Assembly (NCBI RefSeq): GCF_033115175.1
Contig: NC_084827.1
Location: 62,929,201-62,993,200, forward strand
Direction of reading: 5' to 3'
DNA: 64,000 nt
Source: Lepus europaeus
Taxonomy: Eukaryota > Chordata > Mammalia > Lagomorpha > Leporidae
The translations under genes and the position numbers were made by a program. Under the pieces are notes generated by a model. It did not search any database, was not told the DNA's origin, and worked only from the letters and a program-made list of their open reading frames with translations. Positions 1-10,589 of the stretch are shown here, piece by piece (the first letter of the stretch is position 1; the number at the start of each line of letters is the position of its first letter).

Positions 1-720
1 TCTGGTGATCGTGGTGATGGGAATGGTGATGAGATCTAGTGATCATGGTGATGGGAATAGTGATGAGATCTGGGGGTTGTGGTGATGGGAATGGTGATGA
101 TGAGATCTGGTGATCATGGTGACGGGAATAGTGATGATGAGATCTGGTGATCGTGGTGATGGGAATGGTGATGATGAGATCTGGTGATTGTGGTGACAAG
201 AATGGTGATGATGAGATCTGGCGATTGTGGTGACGGGAATGGTGATGATGAGATCTGGTGATCATGGTGATGGGAATGGTGATGATGAGATCTGGTGATC
301 ATGGTGACGGGAATAGTGATGATGAGATCTGGTGATTGTGGTGACGGGAATGGTGATGATGAGATCTGGGGGTTGTGGTGAAGGGAATGATGATGATGAG
401 ATCTGGTGATCGTGGTGAAGGGAATGGTGATGATGAGATCTGGGGGTTGTGGTGATGGGAATGGTGATAATGAGATCTGGTGATCATGGTGGTGGGAATG
501 GTGATGAGATCTGGGGGTTGTGGTGAAGGGAATGGTGATGATGAGATCTGGTGATCGTGGTGAAGGGAATGGTGATGATGAGATCTGGGGGTTGTGGTGA
601 TGGGAATGGTGATAATGAGATCTGGTGATCATGGTGGTGGGAATGGTGATGATGAGATCTGGGGGTCGTGGTGGTGGGAATGGTGATGATGAGATCTGGT
701 GATTGTGGTGATGAGCATGG
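1..720. repeat. 37-bp GAT-rich minisatellite
   Basis: About 20 tandem units of roughly 37 bp (some 34 bp), each carrying AGATCTGG followed by TGATCATGG or GGGTTGTGG and then GGGAATGGTGATGATGA. Units differ by point changes and by loss of one GAT triplet. The array starts before the window. Long open frames across it on both strands (Ser/His/Pro-rich) are products of the repeat and not genes. Confidence 0.95.
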
Positions 721-1157
721 TGAAGATGATAATGTTGACATTGCTGCTGCTGATTATGATGGTGAATACGAATCATGATGTGTTCATGACAGTGATGCTG
801 GTGGGTATTGATGAGGATGAGGAGTTGCAAACTGAGAATGGTGGTGCTGGTGTGGATGAACGTGCTGCAGCTGTTGCTGACGGTGATGATAGAATAATTA
901 TGACAGGGATTGTGATGGTAGTGAGAAGAGGATAATGATGAAGAGAGGAGCAGGAGTTTGGCGATGATGGTGAGGAGGAGGAGGATGCTGGTGATGAAGA
1001 ACAAAGGTGATGAGGATGACAACTGGGAGATGACGATGTTGGTGAAGAAGATAATGACAGTGAGGAGGAGGATGACAGCGAGGGTGACGATGAGCTCTGG
1101 ATGAGGTGATGATGGTGGTGATGAAGGCACGGTGGCAGTAATGATGAAGACACACAT
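721..1157. repeat. Degenerate GAT/GAG-rich edge of the minisatellite
   Basis: GATGATG-rich low-complexity DNA without clean periodicity, grading into unique sequence near 1,160. A similar GATGGTGGT-rich tract sits at the matching place in the second duplication copy (33,455-34,080), so low-complexity DNA was probably part of the duplicated segment. Confidence 0.75.
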
Positions 1158-1159
1158 GT

Positions 1160-1771
1160 GCCAACAGAGATGCTGAAGGACATGGTGATGATGATGATCA
1201 TGGGGCCAGTACCATCACCACCCAGGAATGCAGAGGAGAGACAAGGAGGCAGGAAACAGATGAAGTGGAAGCAACACAGGACTCAAAGTGAGACCCGCCT
1301 TTGCTCTGCCACATGTTTACCTGGTAGCCCTGGGGAAACCCATCACCCCCATGGCACCTGTGTCTTCTCTTTGTCAGCAGGGTTCCCGAGGATGAAACAA
1401 TGGGCACTAGGGTGCTTGCACCCAGCGGTTGCCGGGTCAGTTCCCTGTGCTGTCCCCTGCCACACAGGCTCACACCCCAGCCTGAGAGAGAGGGTCCAGG
1501 GGCTGGACTTTCCTCCTGCCACCTGATCAGGTGATGGGCCCAGTTGCTGAGGGACACTCTACTGCTGCCAGGAGACCAGGAGCCCCTGTTTCGATCTTCT
1601 ACCACCTGGCTGCCGGCTGCCTGTGGGAGCCCCTGCCGCGGGAGTCTCAGCCATCACTGCTTTGCCTGCTGCCACTGCCTGGAACCCTGAGCCTCCATCT
1701 GACGCCACTGTGAGTAACTCCTCTGGGGGACACAGCCGCAGGGACTCCATATGCCCTGGGAAAGATGGCTT
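1160..1771 (+). repeat. Segmental duplication copy A, left (direct) block
   Basis: Matches 34,045-34,626 in the same orientation. From 1,288 to 1,771 the match is about 97-98% by eye, with one block of about 15 bases (near 1,637-1,652) absent from the other copy. From 1,160 to 1,288 identity is visibly lower. The match ends sharply after GGAAAGATGGCTT. Confidence 0.9.
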
Positions 1772-1811
1772 TTGCTTTCACATTTAGATCCATGAAACAT
1801 TTTTGCATTGA

Positions 1812-2145
1812 ATTTTAAGATTTATTTATTTGAAAGGCAGAGCCAAACAGGAAGAGAAGATAGATAGATAGACAGACAGGCCAAAGAAGAAGAGATGATA
1901 GATAGATAGACAGACAGATCTGTTGGTTCACTCCCCAAACAGCCACAATGAGCAGAGCTGAGCCAATCCGAAGCCATGAGCCAGGAGCTTCCTCTGGGCC
2001 ACCTAAGTGGGTGCAGGGGCTTAAGCCCTTGGGCCATCTTCCACTGCTTTCCCAGGTGCATTAGCAGGGAGCTGGATGGGAAGTGGAGCAGCTGGGACTT
2101 GAACCAGTGCCCATATGGGAAGCTTGTTCCACAGCCTTATTTGCT
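1812..2145 (-). mobile_element. C-SINE, 5' end truncated at the inversion breakpoint
   Basis: Antisense A-tail region, GATAGATAGACAGACA-rich tail and the conserved SINE body. The expected 5' end of the element (right side) is missing, and the inverted duplication block begins within about 10 bases, so the SINE marks one breakpoint. Confidence 0.85.
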
Positions 2146-2149
2146 AGGA

Positions 2150-2960
2150 ACTAGGACTACGGGGCTGTGAGCCTGGCCACCCTTGGGCCAGGTGCGGCTC
2201 ATGAGATGGGGCCAGGCAGGAGGGCGCTGAGCACACTCAACTCCCTCCCAGAGCACATGGGGCAGACCCAGCCATGGTGACGCAGTGTGCATGTGTGTGT
2301 GCATGTCTCTGTGTGTGTATGTATGAGAGAGACTCACCCTTCTCACCTGAGTCCATGTGGGACACTCTGCAGTCACCACACAGTCTGAGCTGACTCTAGT
2401 GGCTCCCTCTGGGGTAGGGGCTTGTCTCCCTCAGGAGCAAGAGTCTGGCAGGCAGACACCTCCCAGGAGCTAAGGGGAAGGAGCAGGGTGGGAAGGGAGG
2501 GGCGGGGTCAGGCTCCCAGGCAGCTGGGACACCTGGGCTTTGTCTGCACTGTAGCTGGTGGGGGCACTGGGGTGCAGTGCAGGGCCCGGGGGCAGCAGGG
2601 TGAGGGCCGTGGCTCAGGTGAGCATCTGCTCTCTCTGCAGCTGTGGCCTGTGTGGCTGCACCAGCCCCCCCACTCCCCCCCACCCCCCCGCCTCTCTGTG
2701 CTCCACTTTCCTTATCCGTGAAATAGGAGTCCATTCACACTGACCTGGTGAGAGCACTGCAGAAATCCACAGGGAACAGACTCAGCCCTGTGCACAGCAG
2801 GAGGAAAACACCAATCCCCAAGAGCCCTCTGCAGTGAGAAGGCAGTGGAGCACCCACTGCCTGCAGGCCTCGGCCTCATGATCCCACAGAAACACCAGGC
2901 TGCTCCTGAAGCTGACCTGATGGATTGCAGGCAGGGCACTGAGTTTCCTAGGTCTGCCTG
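2150..2960 (-). repeat. Segmental duplication copy A, inverted block
   Basis: The reverse complement of this block matches copy B in three pieces: 2,155-2,440 with 38,090-38,335 (diverged), 2,452-2,812 with 37,696-38,063 (about 97-98% by eye), and 2,830-2,960 with 34,665-34,790 (about 80%). Flanking blocks on both sides match copy B in direct orientation, so this piece was inverted in one copy. Confidence 0.88.
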
Positions 2961-3179
2961 GAACTCAGTCCCATGTGGGGAAGCACAGTGCACACCCTGT
3001 TGAGAGCCAACCAGACAGGTGTGGGGCCAGGGGTGTGTGAGCTCCATTTCACACTGCTGCTCCTCTTGGGCTGCCCAGCCTGGCCCCCCTTTGGAGGAGA
3101 GGTGCCGCAGGGCCTCAGAGGGGCAGATCCACACCAGGGGCCTGAGACAGAACCTGTGCACCTGCTGCGAAGCTCAGGG
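2960..3179 (+). repeat. Segmental duplication copy A, right (direct) block: GPR148 5' flank
   Basis: Begins with TGCCTGGAACTCAGTCCCAT and GCCAACCAGACAGGTGTGG, both also present at 38,356-38,420 upstream of the intact GPR148 in the same orientation. Identity then falls but stays recognisable up to the pseudogene. Confidence 0.8.
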
Positions 3180-3385
3180 CGGGGCGGGGGGTGAACTGGC
3201 TCGTGGCCTCCTGCGCACCATGGGCTGGCCAGCCCCTGGCCAGCTCAGCAGTGAGACCAACACTTCCCTGGGACTTGGGGATGTCAGGGTGCCCGTGTCT
3301 GTGCTACACTGACTCTGCCTTCCCGTGGAGCGGCCCGGCTGGGGCTTGGCTGGCCCTGAGCCCTCTCCTGCAGGGGGCCCCAGGC
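3180..3385 (+). pseudogene. GPR148 5' fragment (pseudogene)
   Basis: Homologous to the first roughly 60 codons of GPR148 (intact copy at 38,723). Readable remnants are GELARGLL followed by a stretch with NTSLGLGDVRVP, which matches the remembered human GPR148 N-terminus better than the intact rabbit gene does (NASLDLREPGS). The initiator region reads GCG instead of ATG. An in-frame TGA replaces the Trp codon before the LFLPSS motif of TM1. Homology fades after GGCCCTGAGCCCTCTCCTGC near 3,375, so nothing after the start of TM1 remains. It lies tail-to-tail with the protease gene, about 160 bp from that gene's stop codon. It is clearly not a functional receptor. Confidence 0.8.
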
Positions 3386-3435
3386 ACTGACACAGAAGGC
3401 TCAGAAATGCGAGTGAGAGAAGCTTCTTGAGTTGG

Positions 3436-3441
3436 TTTACT
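3436..3441 (-). promoter_or_regulatory. Candidate polyadenylation signal of the protease gene
   Basis: The minus strand reads AGTAAA, a known single-base variant of AATAAA, about 100 bp after the stop codon. No canonical AATAAA lies closer. It would place the transcript end near 3,415, just short of the GPR148 pseudogene. Confidence 0.4.
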
Positions 3442-3539
3442 TTGGGGGGCTTCGGATGGATGGAAGAACCTGAGATGGAACCGCGTGCGGAGATGCAGCG
3501 CTCTGCGTGGGGGCTCCGGGGGCGGCTGGGACGGGCCCA

Positions 3540-3854
3540 TCACCGACTCTGCAGGAGAATCAGCAGCAGCAGAGTCGCAGACGACAGCAGGACCAGGAAG
3601 ACCCTGGGCCTGGGGACAGTGCCCTTGTTGGGATTCATGCTGCTCAGCGCAGGGGCCTTTTCCTCTGCCGGGGCCGTAGCAGGGTCAGCATTGGGTGTTT
3701 TTGCCTGGTTGTTCTTGATCCAGTCGTGGAAGTAGGAGATTCTGGAGAAGACGCTGGGGCCGATGGGCGGGAAGCACGGAGCGCTCCAGCTGGTCACCCC
3801 AATCAGGTACCAGGAGGAGTTCAAGAAGCAGACCAAGGGGCCCCCAGAGTCTCC
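3540..3854 (-). CDS. PRSS40: Protease exon 5 (catalytic Ser, C-terminal anchor)
   Basis: Acceptor CTCTCTGCTCAG|GGAGAC. It encodes GDSGGPLVC, the SWSAPCF loop, PSVFSRISYF and the hydrophobic tail, ending at the stop at 3540. The linker before the tail is Pro/Ala/Glu-rich, as in other TESP-type proteases. Confidence 0.9.
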   Translation of the reverse strand, partial: GDSGGPLVCFLNSSWYLIGVTSWSAPCFPPIGPSVFSRISYFHDWIKNNQAKTPNADPATAPAEEKAPALSSMNPNKGTVPRPRVFLVLLSSATLLLLILLQSR

Positions 3855-6800
3855 CTGAGCAGAGAGTGCAGGGTTAGCGGGATGGAAGCAGCAAGCTGTG
3901 TGCATGGCTGTGGCTCTGCTCTACTAGGGCATGTGGGTCACAAGACGGCTCCACGTCTCTCTTTCTTCTATGCAGGCTGACATCAAAACCACTTGAGTGA
4001 GGACAACCCCCTGACCGCCACACAGAGGGCAGACCTGAGAGCCCCAACCCACGAAGCTCCTGCAAGCTGGCAGTTACCGACCTACGAGGACACACAGGGG
4101 AGCCCCGAGGAGCAGGAGGGCTGTCCTCCAGTCTCCCTACACTGCCCCCCCCCCCCCCCCCCACACACACAGGAAGAAGGCCCAGCTCTGAGGCCCAGCT
4201 GATTGCATACCCAGCCTTATAACCCGACCTGTGCCTTTGCTGGTGACCTAAAAGGGACTCCAGTGTTTTCCTCAACTCCCTATTTGAGCTTCTTTGGAAA
4301 GTGCCGGGCTGTTAGATGTGAGGAGGGCAAGGAGGTGCTGCTTGGGGGTGGGGGCTGGGTAGGCCCCCTGGAAGAGGTGTGGAACCACAGGTGTGGCTGG
4401 GCGGGAGGTGGGAAGGTGTCGGCCACTGTGGTGAAAGACTCCATCTCATGACAACAGTGGGGCCTGAGCAAGCACAAGGCAGCCATGTCTTAACACCACT
4501 GAGCACCTTTTGCCTTCAGGGAGTGACGTCCAGGTGGACAGCCAGCAGATGATATGTGAGACAGAGGCCCAAAGGGCACAGAAGTGCCCCAGAGAGGGTG
4601 CTGGACCTGCACCATCGGAGACCATCCCTGAGGGAGAAGTGGGCTTTTTTTTTGGCAGCCAGCAGAGGAATAGTGTACAGAGATCCGTAGCAGGGAGCCA
4701 GGGGACCTGACACAGATTCCGAAAGGGTGTGCAGGCACTGATGGGGCCGAGCCAGTGGCCAGCATGTGACTGCTGCAGAAGGGGTGGCAGTAGCTGGCAG
4801 GAAACAGTGAATGCTCAGGATGTGTGTGAGTTGTGGCATCTCTGAACCTTTCTGTAAGACACAAATGCAAGGCAAGTGAGAAAGAGGACCCAAAGCAAAA
4901 GATGCAGCAAAGAGCACACACAGTGCCTGTAGGGGGCGCTGTGTTCGGCCTGATGGAGCCAGGGAAGAACATAAAAAAGAAGGAAGAAAGATTGGAAGGC
5001 TGGCCGAGCTCTGCTGGCGGAGCAGATGGAGAACCAGGATTAGCGCAGAGTTGTGGGGAGCAGGGATAGTACATCTCTAAGCTGTGGCAAAGAGAGAGGA
5101 GCAGCAAGGGCCAAGGCGTAAGAAGGGAGAGGTGGATGCAGGAGGCTGCCTGGAGGAGGGGACACAGCTCCCAGGGAGGCCAAGTCCTGTCTAAGCTTGA
5201 CCATGGCCTTGCTCACTTGCTCCCTGGGCCTGCATTTCTCCACCATGAGATGGAAAGATTACACAGAATGGGCTGGGGAGACGTCTGTGATACGTGTATC
5301 CAATAATGGGCTCACGTCCACAATCTATAATGAGCTCTTCAGATTCAGTATGGAAGACACACAGCCCCATGGTTTGAGACAGAATACTATGCATGGAAGC
5401 TTTTTCTGAAAAAGGTAATAAACACAAGTGCTTGTCCTCACGAGTCACCAGACAAAAGCAAACTGGAAACCACACCCCGTAGTGAAAACAAAAAATTGCA
5501 GATAACTTGAGTTGGGGGCAGTGGTGACACAGAACAACCCAAGCCTCACTCACTGAGGATGGGAGTACAAACTGGTAGGATCGAGTTAAGGAGATGCTTG
5601 GGTGATATATGAGAGATGAACAAGTGGACTTCTCCCAGTATGGGAGGTCTGAGCTGCCAGGGTGACTGTGATCCCAAAGGGAATGCATGGGCACTAACAC
5701 ACACCCACTAGGGTGTTCATGATGGTGCTACTTGCAGAGTGCTGGGCACGGGGCTTCAGAAGCCTAGGAAGGGCTGTTCGTGAGGGTGACTGAGAGGATG
5801 TGGGCATGAATGGGACCCTCAGATGCTGTGTTCAGGAGTATGTTAACCCCTGACATCCAGCACATAGAACACTTGGAAATTATGCTTTTCTGTGCATATG
5901 GCACGCTTTGACAACCTTTTCCTAAAGAAACAGACGGGGTGGGATGGATGGGTGTCCTCAAAGAGATTCTTGGCATCTGCCACCTCCCGTGGGGGTGGGC
6001 TCAGGCAGATGGCCACAGGGTCCAGAGAAGACCCAGAGGGAGGTGGTAAGGCCCAGGAGCAGAGGGTGGCCAAGCTTTGCCCCAGACCCCGAGCCAGCCC
6101 CACTTACTCGGCAGATGGACGGAGGATTGCGGAAGTCCGCAGCACATATCATCTCTTCATGTACGCGAGCAACTTCGGATGGGTCGATGTCTGGTGGTGG
6201 TATGAAAAAGGAGTCACACAAGTCATTTTCCATGATGAAGAGCTTAGCCTGCTGCAGCTGGAAGGGCCGTGGTAGGAATGCTGCGGGATAGGGGAGAGCA
6301 CAGATGTGAGCAGCCAGAGAAGCCTCTCCCTATAACACCTCTTTCTCCTCTTGACATCAGCTTCTGCCTCTGCCACCTGCTTTGCTCTGTGACATCTGCT
6401 TCTCCCTGATACCTACTTCTCTCTGGGACACCTACTTCTCCCTCTGGCACCTGCCTGCCAGTGGAAGGCACCCACTCCAGCACACAGGACTGTCTACTCT
6501 GAGTCCGGGTCAGGGACATGGATGCTGGGCCACCTGCGCTGGCTGGAGCAGAGGCAGAGCTGACAGGTGCCAGGTGGGCTGGGTAGCATGACAGACATGA
6601 CTGCCCTGCCTAGGAACAAGTGATCTGTGGACACTGCGATTCTGTTTCCAGAGGCCACTCCCAATCTGGCCTGGGTCCCCTGGTGGAGCACAGTGTCACA
6701 GCGATGGCTCACACCTGTGTGGCACTGGCTGTGTGCGAGTTTCACAGGGCTGTTGTGTGGGGCAGACCCCAGCCCTGGGTGCAGGTCGACAGCCTTGGCC

Positions 6801-9800
6801 GGGGGAGGGCATGCACAAGGAAGGGCAGGCCCAGTGTCTCCTTGCTATCAGCTGCTCCCTGCCCTGGTGGCTTCCCTGCCTATGACTTCCCTGGGAGCCC
6901 CAGCTCCTGCAGTGTGCTGTGCCTTGGAGAATCCTTGTCCTGTTGGTGGTTCTTGGTGAGGGGCCCTCTCGTGTTGGTGTCTTTGGAAATGTTGAAGGAC
7001 CAGCTGTTCTAGTGACTGGGCAGTGTGACCAACACTGGGTGTCTGACTCTGGCCTACAAATCAAAGAAATTCCTGCCTTGAAATTATTCACTAGAATCTT
7101 CTACCACATCAAGACTGTCCTGGTCATGCCACTGTTGCATCCTACTCTGGAGTCATTCACCAGTATATTTTACTCCATCACCAGCATTCACCCCTGTGTG
7201 AAAATCTTCGCCTAACATTTCTTTCTCTCCATAGAGAGGGTCTCTGACTCCCGCAGATGCCAACTCTACACACTGTATCCTGTGGTGCATTATACAAGTG
7301 CCTTGTATACAGTGGTGCAGTGTTGGCAGAGCCTGTACCATACTCCCCAGTCGTCTGTTTCATCTCCAAGCTTCTTATACCTAAGCGACAGTACCACTGC
7401 TCTGCAAACAGTCATTATATTGCACTGTTAATGGAGTAATGAGGGGTCTGTGCAGAACCCACAATGTGCAGAGCCCTGGAATCTTGAATATCTCAGAGCC
7501 CACCTTCCTGATTTTGGGAGCTGGATATGGCACGGACTTTCTGGTCCCTGGGCTGAAGGTCTCATGGGGTTTGAGGAGGACTGGGAGGGTCCACAGTGAC
7601 GGCCCTCCCCCTGTCCCTCAGTGCCTACCCTGAGCTGCTCACCATCCTCCGTGAGCATCCCCCAGCCACTGATCCAGCAGGCGGTATCAACGTAGAGCGA
7701 TAAGTTGGCCTTCGGGACGCAGGCGGGGAGCACGTGAGAGTTGAACTCCACCTGCAAGTGCAGTTGTAATAGGGCAATGTCGCTCCCAAAGCGGTGAAAC
7801 TTATCGTAGTTCTCGTGGACAAAGAGCTTGTTCACGGTCATCTGCCGGCTGAAGCTGGTGGGATTACTCAGCTGGTTGTACCCTAGCAGGATGCGGTAGT
7901 CCCCTGGGGTTTTGGACCTGTTGAAAGAGTGCCCTTCTGAGTTCTGGGCTGGCATCTGCACCCTCGCTGCCCTCCCTACTACCAGTTAGAGCACAGTCCC
8001 ATCCCAGGGGCTCAGTCTCCTCCCCCCCTCGGATGGGACAGCCCAGGATGTCTGTCCAGGGAGGGACACTTTCTCCATGCTGCCTCTCCCAGCGAGCCCC
8101 AGATCTAAGCCACAGCCATTCTTGTTGCCAGAAAGAGACCTCTGGGGGTGTCCAACTGCACCCTTAATCTTGGAGGGGCAGAGCCTCGGCTTGCTCCCAG
8201 CTCTGTGCAGCCCCTAAAGCCCCCCAGAGGCCAGCATGCTGCTTCCCCCACTTCCCAGGTCCTCTCTCCCCAGCTGCTCCAAAGGCTGCCCCCACCTGGG
8301 GCCAGGCACCCCACAGGTGTTTGTGGGGCAGATGGAGAGGTGCTTCTCTTTGTTCCTGGGCCCTGAGCCACTGCTGGTGCGGCACCCCCACTCAGACTCC
8401 ACATGGCCAAATCCTGTTCCCCCAGTGTCTTTCTGGCTTTAAGCCCTGGCTCTGATTGGACTCCTGGCCTCTCCCAGATCACCAAGATGGAGAGGCTTCG
8501 GCCTTGCTTTCCTGGTTGGACGAGAAGCTTCAGATGGGTCTGGTATCTCTACACCCCGCCCCCTCCCCCACTGTCGGCCTTACATGGGGCCTGGCACGGG
8601 TGGGTGCTGAATCAATGAACGGAACCAACATGGTGTCCAAAAGCCAGCTGTGCCCAGTGTTCTGGCTTCCAGTGTTGGAAGCTGATGTGTTTTCCACTCT
8701 GGGTACGGAGTGAATCCAGGGCACATGTGAGAAGTGAACCAGTCCAGCCAGGACATCCCCAGGACAGAGCCCATTGGCTTCACCCCTCACTCGGGCAGCA
8801 GCACAGACCAGGACATCAGCTAGCAGCACAATATCCCAGAGAAAACCAGCGAGGACAAGGCCACGGCCCCTGCCACCCCTTGCTTCCTGCCCCCTGGTGC
8901 TTCTCTCTCTCCTGCCACCCTTCCAGCAGCGGCTGGTCCCAAGGAGGGGATACACACATTTGGAAGCAGTGAGCAGCGGAGACTACCCAGTTGCTGGCGA
9001 TGAGGGCAGCTCCACAGACGTGCTGGCCTTTAAAAAGTAGACTGGCCTGCCATGGCCACCGTTCTGGTTCTGCCTTCTGACCACCAAAGATCTTCCCGGT
9101 TTTGCCAGTCTTCCCGCATACTGTGGGGACAATGCCAGCCCTGAGGTCCCTGTGTCTGAGACGCTAGCCCTTGTTGTCCCCAGATGTCTCCATCGCAGCA
9201 CTCGGGGGCTCCCCCACCCCAGCCCGTGGGCTCTCTTCCCAGGTGGGGAACATACAAGGCTCAGGCTGAAATGACACGGCCCATGTGACAATGCACCGCC
9301 TGGGTGGCCGGGTGGCAGGGTGCACAGCAGCCCAAGGCCACCTCTCAGGGGCAATGGCCCCACCGTGCAGAAGTCCACCCCAGGGGAGGCGTGGAGTCAG
9401 GGTTTTCTGTGCCTTTACCTCCCTGCAGGGGCACAGCCCTGGGTGCACGGCAGGAATTGAAGGGAGGACGGAAGTGGGATTACTGCGTGCCCTCAGCCAG
9501 TTGGAGTTCTAGTGAGACTGAAGGCGGAGGCAGCCACCCTCCCTGGTGGGTCCCCATTGCCATGAGGAGGAGATGAGGTTCCCATGGGCGGGTGCAGAAA
9601 TAACTTCAGCCTTTGGCAGGGTTTTCAGACTCAACTGGAAGGGCACTCAGGAGCTTTAGAGGTGGGGTTGGGGTTAAGGCTGAGGAGGTTGGGGCAAAGT
9701 CAGCCAGCTTTCTAATCACCTACTTCCCAGTGCGGCTAGAGCCTCACGTGGCATGGCTGGGCTCATGCTGGTTGATATTGTAGGGTGGAGGAGGAGAGGA

Positions 9801-10008
9801 GCGACAGAGGCAGGTGTCCCTGGCCTCCCTGTCTGTCCATGGCAGCCACAGCCCCTGTACACTCACCGTCATCCAAGTTCTGGCTGTTCCGATTGGACGG
9901 GGTGACCTGGGCGCGCAGCGGTGGGAAGCGCAGCCAGAGCAGGAGCGCGGCCAGTGCGCAGGCTCCTTGCCAGCCTAGCCCTGAGCGCTCCCTCCTGGTG
10001 GCCCCCAT
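3540..10008 (-). CDS. PRSS40: Testis-type serine protease, PRSS39/PRSS40 (TESP) group, five exons
   Basis: Spliced product of 355 residues, exons at 10008-9867, 9120-8958, 7917-7643, 6280-6108 and 3854-3540; all junctions are GT-AG and in phase. Residues 1-34 form a signal peptide with core ACALAALLLWL. VCGKTGKTGK|IFGG (48-61) is a zymogen activation site. The catalytic triad is visible: His98 in SAAHC, Asp148 in GSDIALLQL, Ser254 in GDSGGP. The C-terminal tail, about 335-355, is hydrophobic (FLVLLSSATLLLLILL), fitting a GPI or membrane anchor. Position 189 (chymotrypsin numbering) is Ser, and the usual Gly216 and Gly226 are both Ser, so trypsin-like specificity is unlikely. N-glycosylation sequons: NLS, NSS. 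The family (mouse TESP1/TESP2) is expressed in sperm; a germ-cell role here is inferred. No disabling change seen. Whether PRSS39 or PRSS40 is the closer orthologue is uncertain. Confidence 0.85.
3855..6107 (-). other. Protease intron 4
   Basis: Unique intronic sequence with no SINE. It contains a homopolymeric C run followed by CACACA at 4,143-4,171. No additional exon or RNA gene is recognisable. Confidence 0.7.
4143..4171. repeat. Poly-C / (CA)n low-complexity tract
   Basis: An uninterrupted C run of about 18 followed by ACACACAC; the opposite strand is a G run able to form quadruplexes. Confidence 0.85.
6108..6280 (-). CDS. PRSS40: Protease exon 4
   Basis: Acceptor CTATCCCGCAG|CATTC. 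It encodes AFLPRPFQLQQAKLFIMEND through HEEMICAADF to SICR, ending at a strong donor CGA|GTAAGTG in phase 0. Confidence 0.88.
7643..7917 (-). CDS. PRSS40: Protease exon 3 (catalytic Asp)
   Basis: Acceptor CTCTTTCAACAG|GTCC. It encodes SKTPGDYRILLGYNQL, then GSDIALLQLHL with the catalytic Asp, the LPACVP motif and CWISGWGMLTED. The donor is G|GTGAGC, phase 1. Confidence 0.88.
8958..9120 (-). CDS. PRSS40: Protease exon 2 (activation site, catalytic His)
   Basis: Acceptor TTGTCCCCACAG|TATGC. It encodes VCGKTGKTGKIFGG, WPWQASLLFKG and SAAHCFQ. The donor reads AT|GTGTGT, weaker than consensus; joining to exon 3 gives Met102 where mouse relatives have a basic or polar residue. Confidence 0.87.
9867..10008 (-). 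CDS. PRSS40: Protease coding exon 1 (signal peptide)
   Basis: The start ATG at 10008-10006 lies in a GGG-ATG-G context. An in-frame upstream extension to 10068 has no ATG, so this start is preferred. The exon encodes MGATRRERSG to NSQNLDD and ends at the donor G|GTGAGT (phase 1). Confidence 0.82.
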
Positions 10009-10350
10009 CCCGCCCCTCTGTTTCTGCTTCTGCTTCCCCGAGGGAGCGGACGGTGTGCACGCGACCAACCGTGGGCCGCGGGGAAACCGCTTCCATCGGT
10101 GGTTGGTCTGAGGGCTCCAGGACCTCGCGGGCCATGGGAGCAGTCACTACCGGGAGCCCCCATGCTGTGTGGTCCTCTGGGGAACCCGCCTCTGTTGGTC
10201 GATGGTTGTTCAAATCCCCGGAGGAGCGGGAGCAGGTCCCCAGCCTTGGTGCGGCAGGTGTGCGTGGAGACCTCGCCCAGCGGGCGGTAGTTCCGTGGGG
10301 AGCTCCCAGGCGATGGCGACTACGGCAGGGCCTCGCAGGCCCCGGTTGGG
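9880..10350 (-). promoter_or_regulatory. GC-rich start region of the protease gene
   Basis: GC- and CpG-enriched relative to its surroundings (for example GCGCGCAGCGG and GGAGCGCGGCC), spanning the first coding exon and about 340 bp upstream. No TATA box is evident. The promoter role is inferred from position only. Confidence 0.5.
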
Positions 10351-10589
10351 GAGGCTGTGGCGGATGCCTGGGTGTGTACAGTCCTGGTCAGCAGATACTT
10401 GTGTAATATCTCGTCCTTTCAATGTAGTTTCCTCATCCACACGCTCACCTGCACCTGACAGCTGGCGTGCTTAGACGAGGCTCATGTACGGTAGCATCAG
10501 GCCCTGCTCTCGCCTTCGCAGGCCGTGCAGCCTCCCCCACTCCTGGGAGGGCGAGTTCCCTTGCTCATGAGTCCCTCCCACTCTCAGAG

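Noticed and set aside
114-1201. Open frames of 347 and 142 codons (Ser/His/Pro-rich) on the minus strand and a Met/Val-rich frame on the plus strand
   Set aside because: Translation of the 37-bp minisatellite and its edge; composition and periodicity come from the repeat.
10009-10068. Twenty-residue N-terminal extension of the protease
   Set aside because: The frame is open but contains no ATG; the internal ATG directly precedes a good signal peptide.
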